From Sipunculus nudus (lineage: Eukaryota > Annelida > Sipuncula > Golfingiida > Sipunculidae), in NCBI GenBank assembly GCA_026874595.1, contig CM049313.1, positions 72,904,659 to 72,968,658 on the forward strand: a stretch of DNA of 64,000 nt, in the 5' to 3' direction. Shown here one piece after another: positions 13,301-24,400 of the stretch; positions within the stretch are counted from its first letter, which is position 1, and each line of letters starts with the position of its first letter. The notes below the pieces were generated by a model, which saw only the letters and a list, made by a program, of their open reading frames with translations, ran no database searches and was not told the origin of the DNA. The position numbers and the translations under genes were made by a program.

Positions 13301-16300
13301 CACACTGGACCATTTGCTGCCAAAATTTGATGCAATTAAGTCGCTATTGTCCCCTGGACATTAACTGCCAATGAGCGAGCCAATGTCCATGTCTGGAATA
13401 TAATCTGGAAGTCCTCGGCTGAAAACCAAATCGCTTACGGAGTAAATTGGGTCTAGAGATGTGCTGATGGTCTACTAGTCTTAACTCTCTATGTTAAATC
13501 ATTGGCAGCAGAATGGAATTTCTGTCAGACCAATCGGAAACAAATCACATGACTGGCCATGCATGGTACGTAGCTGAAGATAAACATCTGTACGAGTATC
13601 AGAGAGCTTTGTTCTAGGATCATCTGTAATGAAACATACGGTACTACCAATGTCACTGTCACTGTCATATGTCGAGACAACTTGGCCGTTTCCGTTTTGT
13701 CGAACTTTGACAGGTAATATTGCATGCAAAACAATGGAACCGTCATGAATGGTACTGCAGCTACTTTTCTGAACATTGGTCTGCACATTTGTTGCTTCAA
13801 CTGAAGCATCGTTGGATGTTGTTTTGTTTGCTTGAAATCAATCATCATGTAAAGCTATGGGATGTCTTTTCTTACAATGCCTACAAGGTCTGGCTTTTTG
13901 ATCAAGGGTTTTCAGCAGTGGTTTTCTGTCAGCATGAGATGGAATGACTTACCATTCTCAGTATGAGATGCACGATAGTTCCTTTTTTTCCGGCAAAATT
14001 TAAGGACGTTCCCCAGGAAGCGGAAATCTTGCACTTCTAAAGAAGCTACTGATTTTCCCGCTGCCTGGTTTGACCGTTTTTGATACACTTAGACACCAGG
14101 TGACTGGTCTGTCTGCTAAAAAACTGCTGATGTGACTAGCAGCCAACCAAATGGCAGTTAACAGCTACTAGACAGGCATCATGGCTCCGCCCAGAGCTGC
14201 GCTTCAAACGCCGCTTGATGACAGTTTTATCGTTACCTCTAGTAATGATATCGAATTTTAATTGCTCCCTCTGCGTATTCGCATCATCGACCGATTCGAT
14301 TATGATATTACGACTATGTTAGCGTAACCATGTATTCGTTGTCAGCAAAACTGAAACCAGCCAGCGAAGAGTGCATAGAGCCTAAGATGTTACATTTCGT
14401 TTAAATTACAGCTCACCGGCGGGACATCTTATGTTCACTAGGACTTGTGCATTCACGTGTGGGGCCATTCTCTCTGAGCCTGTGGCCGGTTCCTTGGGCA
14501 ATGAGCTGTCACTCAAAATGAAATGAACAACATTGGCTCCGTGTATTCCCCGCTTTGCTGGTAAACCGTTTTGGTGACAACACGTCCTGATAGTTATGTA
14601 GATTCCTTGTCGCATTAGTTGTGTGTCGCGTATCGGTCATTGTTTGCACGCAGTCAAAAGGGACCAAAAATATTTATGAAATCATTTTGTGGTCTAGCTC
14701 ATACACAGTGGCCTCTTCAACCTCTTCAAGGATTTTGCCTACCGCATTTGTATTTGCTACATGTATTTATAAATCATGTGACCATTTAAGCAAATCATGG
14801 AGGTTGTGTCTACCAGCACAGGGTCCCATCTGATTTGACCAAAATGCAGTGCTCCCCTCTGGTGAAGATTCTGGATACGAGGTCAAAATAAACAGCGCTT
14901 ACGATATAGGTAGTAGGCCTATAGGTAAAGCGCTGTGTAACGAGCTTAAATTTAAGTGAAGGTTCGCAATGTCTCCACCTTTAGGTGCTAAGCGGCCGTA
15001 ACTGAAATGTGTGGATGCTGATCATCATCCTGGTTCTTCTCAGCTTGTTCAGCTTTCGCGTGTAATTTTACTCTTGCTTGCGCCTTAGCTATCTCTATGT
15101 AAAGATCAAGCTCTTCTGTTTTTTTTTTTTTGCTTTAGATCTTTAGATTTTGCCTCTAGTGGATTTCTGTCTGCTAAACTGTTCTTCCACCATCAATGCT
15201 GTGTGCATTCGCCTTAGCTCGAACGCAAGAAGATGGAGCCTTTTAGATTGTTTGCTAAGTCTAGAGGATGCTCAAGAGTGTTTGCAAGACCTACGGAATA
15301 TTTTTAACGACACTCATGACCCATCTGAATGGTCAGACAAATTACGTTCTGATTGTGATATCCACCTTTCAAGACGACACTGAAACTAAAAAAAGAGTCG
15401 CTTTATCATAAACACGCTTACTTTCAATGCCCTGCTCAGCTCTTCCTCGAAACTAAGGACATCAAATACAGCCAAATAAATAACATTGCTGATAATGCAC
15501 TAACGATACATTTAAGAAAAAGACATGCTTTCACTAAGTGAAAATTATTTGTGTCCAGCATAAGTTTTGAAAGTTCAGTTTGCTTCTTAGTTAAAGCAGA
15601 TAAGGCTGCAGTCTATTTGTTCTTGAGAATACGCTGTTTTTCTACAAGGCTTTTAATAGTCCATGTCCTTTGATGAGCAGAGCTACTTACTGTTAACTGC
15701 ATATCTGTTTCTGTCTCTGTTACTGCAGTTACCCTGTCTTTTAAGTCACAGTCGCTTTTACTAACACTCATATTAACATATAAGTTATACACGGTTTAGA
15801 GTACACAATTAATCCAATGGTCATTATTACCATCAGTTTACGTAGAAAATGACACAATCTGATGATAATTTATAAATTGAACGACGACACATTCCGTTAT
15901 ATTGACGCAACACAAGTTACACAGTTGTGTATCAGCGGTATATAATAACCAAGTTGGCTATTCAACCATGACCGTTCTAACCACATGAGTGCAAACAGAG
16001 TTTTCAAACTTAATGTACCTGTAGTTCATAAAGTGACAAATATTCGTGTTATTTCTTTTAATTTCACAGAGATCAACACAGAGATTGCTTGGTGCATTGA
16101 ACCGTTATCACAAAAAAATCCCGTTTGAAACTGAAACAGTTAATTTAAGATAGCTTACTTGTATAAAAAGCGTAACACTAAGTCCATAAATAAGGCACAT
16201 AGGTTTATATGAAAGTACTGTTTTAACAATGAATTTGCATTGTACAATAATCCTGGAGAAACAGGTACTGGAGAATAAGGATAAAATATAATAATAATGA

Positions 16301-19300
16301 CACCAATGCATTTAAGTAGCAGGGATGTAATATTCAGATATATTCAGTGTTTTATACACAATAGTAAGTAATAGTTTTTGACAAGTATTATTAACACAAG
16401 TACTTGGGCTACATCCACATGTCAAAGGATTTTTTTCATTTGTGAAAACAGGAAGTGACATCAGTGTCATGTGCCCAAAAGTTGACACTGACCTCTGACA
16501 TAAACTTCCTTTCTATTTAAACAACCAATATAAATACAAGCCAAAGTGGCATAGTGTATGTTACACTAGGCCTCCACCACACCAAGGGTACCAGGTTCAA
16601 ATCCAGAACCAAGCATCAACAATGTTTTATGAAATTACATTTTTACCCTTAAATATATTTTAAAACATAAAATCAATATTAAACAGGGTCACATGTATTT
16701 TGGTTTGTGCAATTATAATGTGCACCTTTTTACCTTTCAAGGTCGGTATCTCATGATATTTTCAAGACATTCCAGGAATGGAATGGGCCAAGAAAGAACC
16801 GATAACATTTTGGTGTGGATCTGGATCTTGACCCGGATTCAGGAACTTCTTCAAGGAATTTTCACAAATATACAGTGACTTATGCACGAATGAACCAGGG
16901 AATATGGGCCGAATAAATGAATGCAAACACTGGCATGGCGGAAGCCTGCATTCTTTAGAATACATTCTGTCTCTTGACCATTTTTCTAATCGACAGTCAG
17001 CAGACCTTACAAGAAGGCCTTTCCATACTCTTTTAAAATGGCATGGAAATTGACAAAGAATTCCCCCATGCACAAAAAGCATGTGTTGACACCATGGAAC
17101 CAAAGAATAGACTAATGGTATTGAACACACGATTGAAAAGGATCACATTTAGTCTTAACTAAAATTCAAAATTCTAGCGGTAAACCCATAATTTCGACAT
17201 CTGACCTATGACATTCGGGTTTAAGTGTGTAATGACAGCCCCATGAGCGGTTTCGAGATGCTTGGAGGAATAGGCTTGTCAGGGTTCAATAAGGGTGCGG
17301 GAATTGGACACGAAGGTATTGCTTGGTCTCGGCAAGAATCATTCTTCGGAGAACGTTTGGTGGCATGGAGAGGTGTATCGGGAAAAGTTTAACCCGGGAA
17401 AACGCTTTTTGGACCACGCCTAAATCCTCAAATTATAGTAGTATTTATCACGAAGAGCTCTATATACACGGCTGCTATAAGAGCATAAGATTAATTTTCT
17501 GAACACGCTTGCAAAAGACCATCCATGGCGCTCGTTCCAGTACGCGCAGTGCGCATGCTTGTGGAAAAACACCCATTTAGAGATCCCTAAACAATTAATA
17601 ATACTTTTTACTATGTTATGTATTAATGTCAATGATTGTGTCAAATGTTTATTTGATATATAATACAATAAAGCACATTTTTGTTAACTTTCAGGTTCAG
17701 GATTCGGAGCTGACCAATCTGTGCTTGATTATATTGGTCAGTACCTGACTGTCAAATATGACGTCATCAGTAACGTAGTTCATAACTTTGAAAAATGCGA
17801 AGTCACGATGACTTTCAAGAATGTTGGCTCCAGTACAATCAGAGGAGGAGACTGGACCATATACTTCTCACACATCAGGTATGGAAGTAGTCTTGTAAAC
17901 TGCTATATTCAATTTTTCTCCATGTACATTTTAGGCAGACTGGTACTGATATATGTTTGTTGATTTAACTTACCATCCTGGTCTTTCGTAAAAAAGAAGT
18001 GTTCAGAAATCTGTAATCTTTAGACAGTGATATTTTTTCGAAACAGCATATTTAATCGTCGATTGGAATGTATCAATATTTCGAAAAAAAGACCTCAAGG
18101 GCTTTCTCACAGAGTAGCGCGGAGTAAGGAAGAGAGCCGCGTATATATGTGCTTTGTGTATATAATCCTCTGGCCTCTCACACCATTATATATAGGCCTA
18201 CACCTAAATGCGATCCTCCGCGTTGGTCGTCGAAAAGGCTACCAAAATATCTTACTGAGCCATTTATTATTCGTAGATTCATTGAAAGAGAACACGTGGC
18301 GCACAATCCTGCTGGCTACGCCAAAGGAGATTTCATTTTTGGCCATGAAAATGGTGTGTTGTTCTGGATGAAGCCAGGACAAAACTTTGCCGATTTAAGT
18401 CCGGACCAGGAGCGGAGCGTGACAATCAACGCCAGCGATTGGACAGCATCCATAACTGACATCATGCCGAACTGGTACGTCACGGGGCCCGGTTTGGAGC
18501 CAAGGACTATCGCCAGCACCGCCGGACAAAGCCTGGACTTTGTCGGGGACTTCGACTCAGCATCCAAATGGAAACGCTATCCTGCGGACAAGGTTGGTAC
18601 CAAAGAAACCTATCAGTTATCCTCCTGTCAATGATAAATCAATTCAGTCACATGTTTCTGTTTTCGAAAACAAGTGGAGACTACATTAAACTAATTTCAA
18701 TTATGAACTTATGACAAACATTTTGCAATCATCATCTCATCATTTGTTTAACATACTGCTTAAAGCTCGATGAAAACACTTCTGAAAGTTCCCTTTTACA
18801 GAACATCCTTCACTGAAAAAAAATGTACAACTTGATTTAGGCTGGCAAAGATACCAACTCAAGGTGGGAGGCATATTAGTCTTAGTGCCCTCTTAACATG
18901 TGTGGAGACATAATGATTGGGACGTATATAAACTTTAAATCCCTTTAAGATATAGATTGTGGAAAGGTTTATTGGGGAAAAAATTAATCATTCTAGATGT
19001 ATACATCACCGACCTGTGTTTAAAGTTCCAAGTAGAAATTCATATCTTGCGCCATGCCCCACCCCCATACATAATACACTCTGAGAGGATTATTTCAAAT
19101 AGCCCTGCTTTCGTTCACATCATCCTGAGAAAATGTGTGTCTCGAGCTTTAATCAAAACAATATGAGAGGCGTTTCTTTATCATTTTGTTCTGTTTGTAG
19201 TATAACCCCTACACACTGGAAGAAAGGTACGATTTGAACCAGGTGACAGACCAAATTGGAGCAGTAAAACGTGTGATTCCAACTCCATTCAAGGAAGAAT

Positions 19301-21417
19301 TAATAACTAACGGGCGAAAGGTCAACATAGCTACTGCTGACTGGGTGATATTTGCTCCAGAGGAACTTCAAAACGAGACCAATATTTTGAGTGGTAAGTT
19401 ATTTTTTCAGATGTATGGTACATATAACAATACCCTCCGTCTTTGTCATAAGCACATAATACAGATACACAAAAAATAACTGACCGATCATGGCGGTAAT
19501 TTTCAAAGTATTATTTTGGTTCAGACAAAACCAAATTCCCAACATCGAGTGATCGTCCGACCGGGAGATATATCGAGCTGTCTGCAGATCTGGTACATGC
19601 CAATAACGAAGCATACCGGATTGAGGTAGACCCTGAGATCCCAAAGATTCTCATTAATGGCTCCTCTCAGGCCGGGCTGTTTTACGGTATACAGACCATG
19701 CTTGCCTTGCTGAGTGAGTCCCACCTGATTCCTGAGGGAACCATCGAGGACCACCCCAGGTTCACGTGGAGGGGTCTCCATTACGACATCGCCAGGAACT
19801 ACCATGGGAAGGACGCCATATTGAAGCTGCTTGAAGTGATGGGGATGTACAAACTGAATCATCTTCATCTTCATTTGGTTGATGATGAGGGATGGAGGGT
19901 GGAGATTCCGGGGCTCGAAGAACTGACCGCGGTATATATCTATCCAAAGTCTTATATTATTACTGTTATAATGCATAAGATCTCCTCAACGATCATCAAT
20001 ATTCAAGTAAAACCTATATTTGTTTAAATTGAGGAAATTCTCTGGCATTTGCTCTTTCCAATAAATAAAGTAATACAATGAAGTCATTTCACCATTTAGT
20101 CCTGCGAGACTTGAACTTTCAGGATACAAAACCTCTGGAATTGAATATTTAGAATATTTCACGGCGATAGATGGAATTTGATTAAACTCCTTATTCATAA
20201 ATATTTCTATGCCACTTACTATCGTACTTTTCACCAGGTCGGGGGACAAAGGTGTCATGACATGAACGAAACAAAATGTATTATATCACAACTTGGATCG
20301 GGGCCTTCAAGAGGTACGTCCGGTTCCGGCTACCTCACAGTGGGAGACTACAGGGAGGTTCTGCGTTTCGCAGTGTCACGACATATAACGGTGATCCCAG
20401 AATTCAACATGCCCGGGCATGCACATGCAGCCGTCAAAGCCATGCGAGCTAGGTAAGGACAGGTTTAAAAATCACTGCATGTCTTTACATCAGGACTTTT
20501 TTTTTCGGAATTAAATGTGTCAAATTAAAAAAAAAATCACATATAGTCTGTCCACGGTGGGATGCCCATTGAAATTTGGCAATTTTCTTCTGAAACTCAA
20601 AAATTATCACACAGTCTGATCTTAAAACTGATGAGAGACCGAAGGCCTACTATGAGACAAAAAAAACAACATTTACATTTTCAGCCCTCCCCCTTCTGAA
20701 TCTTGTGGTCAAGTGACAGAGCGTCTGTCATTGGTTGCAGTCAACTGGATTTTTTAGATTATTAATGATCAGTTATTAGCCCATCAGGAGTTTTCAGGTG
20801 CAGTTGTTTGCGCATGTGATCAGTGACCTTGGTCTCCATGAATGGAGTTGAAGTGTTATTATAAAAAATCTGTTCACTCAGATATTGATTCAATTGTATA
20901 TCTTTAATATTTTGCAAGATAAGATATTAATATAACTATAGTTAATTAGGCCAATACCCCATTCCTTCACTGCAGCATACCATCTGGATTTGATCTGCTA
21001 ATTTATGAAAATATTGCCAAATTTCAAAGATGGAAATTTTTACTACGGAAAAGACTCAAGTACATTGTAAATCTTTTTCGAATCGGTGGCAATTAAATTA
21101 TGATAAAAAGAAATGATTTATAAGCATGATCATTTCAAAGTTGTCATTTTAAATATAGACTTACATTTTTCATTATCATGATCGTAAGATACCAAGGTTA
21201 TACCTGGCCATAATCATCGAAAAGTATAGTACCCAAATAGTAGAACCACAAAGAAACTAATACTGCAGCGAGTTCAACTAATTAAAATGACCAATGGCGT
21301 CCCAGTCAGATTTTCTAAATAAAATTCTTTTACCTGGCCGGTTGCTCCGGGCAGTATGTGAGCAAGGTGGCGCTAAGTTATCAGACACAATGGGCGCTCT
21401 GATACGAAGCCCGAGAC

Positions 21418-21458
<41 letters not shown>

Positions 21459-24400
21459 TCATATCGAATATGTCAAAGTGTCTCCTTACAATTTAAGATG
21501 AGTATTACCATGCCCTTGTCCGGTCTTATTTTACGGAAATCACCCTGGGTTTTCATTCATGTTGAAGTTGTATGGGTAATTATGTTATACAGGTACAAGA
21601 AGTACATCGATACTGACGTGACCAAAGCAGAGCAATACTTACTGGACGAAACTGATGACCCGACCAAATATTTGTCAGTACAGTACTTCACTGACAACGC
21701 CATCAACCCCTGTATCAACTCTACATATGACTTCGTGGAAAAGCTGGTCTCAGAGGTCGGTAACTCAATTCTGATTTATTAGACATGATCTTGTCTCAAA
21801 TGAACTCACTTGTGCAGAAAAATTACATATAAAAATTTCTCAGCAATTTTCCATGTAAATTAAATGATCTTTAGTTATATATAGCTGAAGATCTTGGCTA
21901 AGCCATCAAAATCGAATAATATTTCGTGTATTGTACCTATTCTACACTGATCACAAGACAGGGTATATATTACACGATTTACAGCTAAGCCATGGTTCAT
22001 TTCCATATTTAATTTCATTACCGAATTTCTGGTCTATGATATGCCTAGTCAACCGATTATGTTAATACAGAGAAAGGTAAGAAGATAATATACAGAGTAC
22101 ATGAGTGCATAGGAGAAACATTTCCATGTATGCTTATTACTAGTATCTTTATTTGCGCATTATAAATTGTTTACTTTATATACTGGGGGAAAGGTGTTTT
22201 GTATACAATAGCTATATTTGTCTTTGTATTGCAGGTGAAGTCTCTACACGCCGGGGTCCAGCCTCTAGACATTTTCCATTTCGGCGGTGATGAGGTGGCG
22301 GCGACTGCCTGGCTAGAGTCCCCGGCATGTATCGGTATTGTTGAAAACACAACAGGTGCCAGTGAAGGTAAGATTTCTCATTATACTGAATAAAGTGTTA
22401 ATAAAACTTTGTACTGTGTTAACCGGTTATTATAAACCCTACTGCTCTACAATCAAGCGGCTGTTTAAAATAATTTATACTTTGGTCTGAAATATGACAG
22501 AAAATTATCCAGCAAAAGAAACAAGATCTTCTCTCGCAATGACATAATGATATGTAAATGGTTATATCCGGCCTTAAGATAAGATAAGATATAATTTGTT
22601 GTCAATGAAAATTTGCTTGTAAAAAGGGGCATACGGCACAATTAAGAAAAATAATAATATTGTGTAAATTAATAAGCACATGATTAAGGACAAGATTATA
22701 AATATCAATACGTTACATTTGCTGATTGAATGCATATGCTTCTATAACACAATTCACTGGGCATGAAACAGTCCCTAACGCGATATTTTTCGCATTGCAA
22801 GACAAGTGGTTGGTAATCGTCGTCACGTTTAATCAATGTAAACAAATCGTTCTGTTTTTTTATCCTTTTTTTGTTAAAAATAAATCACATACCAAAAACA
22901 ATTGTTCCACGGATAAACGCTAGATAGAGCAGATGAACTATAGGGGGAAGATTTACGATAAACAGGCGGTAGTCGGTAGCATCCCTTTCAATTAACAGAT
23001 AAGAAGAAAGCTGCCCGAGAGCATTTGAAGGAGTTGTACGTCCGGGGCGTGGCCAGGATCGTCAGTGGACACGGAATGAGCTTGGCGGGCTGGGAGGACG
23101 GATTGATGGGGGTGGGGGATGTACCATTTAACCTGACTGAGATGGGTGGGCGGGACATTTACGTCAACCCTTGGGACAACATTTGGGAGTGGGACCGTGG
23201 ACACAGAACATACACCTTCGCCAACGCAGGTCATAAGGTCCGTAAGGGATGAGGTTGCTAATACATTGTCAGTAAAGATAAAACATGGATACACGTTATG
23301 AACTTTATCTCGTTTCATAAAATTCTCCAGTCCATGAGTTTTTTTTTATTAAATACGTGTATAAGATACAATTTCAATATTTAGTTATTTACAGGATTTT
23401 AACAATGTACTTATTTCAATTTTTATCGTGTTTCCTCCGTGTAAGGTTGTGTTAATCAGACTCAGCTCTAAGTACTTTCATTTTTTAGGTGATAATGTTA
23501 TACGACACCCAACTTCATTACGAAAATGTGGTATTTTTCTTTTCAGGTTGTATTACAACACGCAACTTACATTTATTACAACATACCGTACTTTTCTTTC
23601 CAGGTTGTACTAGCACACGCCACTCATCTCTATTATGACATGCCGTACGAACCGGATCCGGAAGAGAGAGGTTACTACTGGGCCACCCGCTTCACAAGTA
23701 CCAAGAAAACATTTGGCTACATCCCTGATTCTGTATATGACAATATCGACGTGAAACTGACCGGGGAACCAATCACTAAAGAAGACATCTGCATTAGCGA
23801 AGAAAATTGCCCGAGACTCACAAAACCAGAAAACATTATAGGTATGACATCAAGGGTACATTACACATTCAAACACGAACCCGTCCGCTAGAGGTTGTTT
23901 CTACTCGAAACGGATTTCTCCCTGATAGGCTCTGTGAACGGACGGGACTACTTGTCAAACAAATCAAAATTTGTTGCATTTCGAGGAAACATGTTCTAAA
24001 TATATTTCCACTCGTATGCTCACAATTATAATAAATTTAAATTATTTCGTGAAGTCATTATCACAAAAAAACGCCCATGTTAATGTAATTTGCCTTGAAA
24101 AAAATACTAATCCAACATATTTCAACGAATTTAATTACCCTTCACTTACCTACGCCGCTAGTTTTTTTTTGTAGAAGACCCGGTGGATTGTGTACATTGA
24201 CATTAATTTTGTTGATGAACAGAGGAGATACTTATTGTGGTCGATGTTTACACCAGGCATGCAAGGACACGTATGGAGTGAGACGATCCGGACACAAGAA
24301 CAGCTATTTTACATGCTGTTCCCCCGCATGGTGGCGCTAGCGGAACGCGCCTGGCACAAAGCATCATGGGAAGACATAGAAGACAAAAGCTCTCGAGAAC

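Larger units (their letters stand above)
9708..16691 (-). mobile_element. Degenerate BEL/Pao LTR retrotransposon
   Basis: On the minus strand the order is 5' LTR (16691-16020), gag (about 15770-13860), protease, reverse transcriptase, RNase H, integrase (13850-10900), 3' LTR (10534-9708). The LTRs begin TGAC and end CA on the element strand but differ in length (672 and 827 bp) and carry many differences. All reading frames are broken by stops and shifts. No target duplication is visible. It lies antisense in the first intron of hexosaminidase gene 1. The decay says it is old and cannot move by itself. Confidence 0.8.

Noticed and set aside
16762-17130. 122-residue minus-strand ORF
   Set aside because: It is a translation of the dispersed repeat whose second copy lies at 35.2 kb.
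24181-24256. Earlier acceptor (GATGAACAG at 24222) for hexosaminidase exon 11
   Set aside because: It gives the wrong phase; the acceptor at 24256 restores the expected ..NIIGMQGHVWSE junction.
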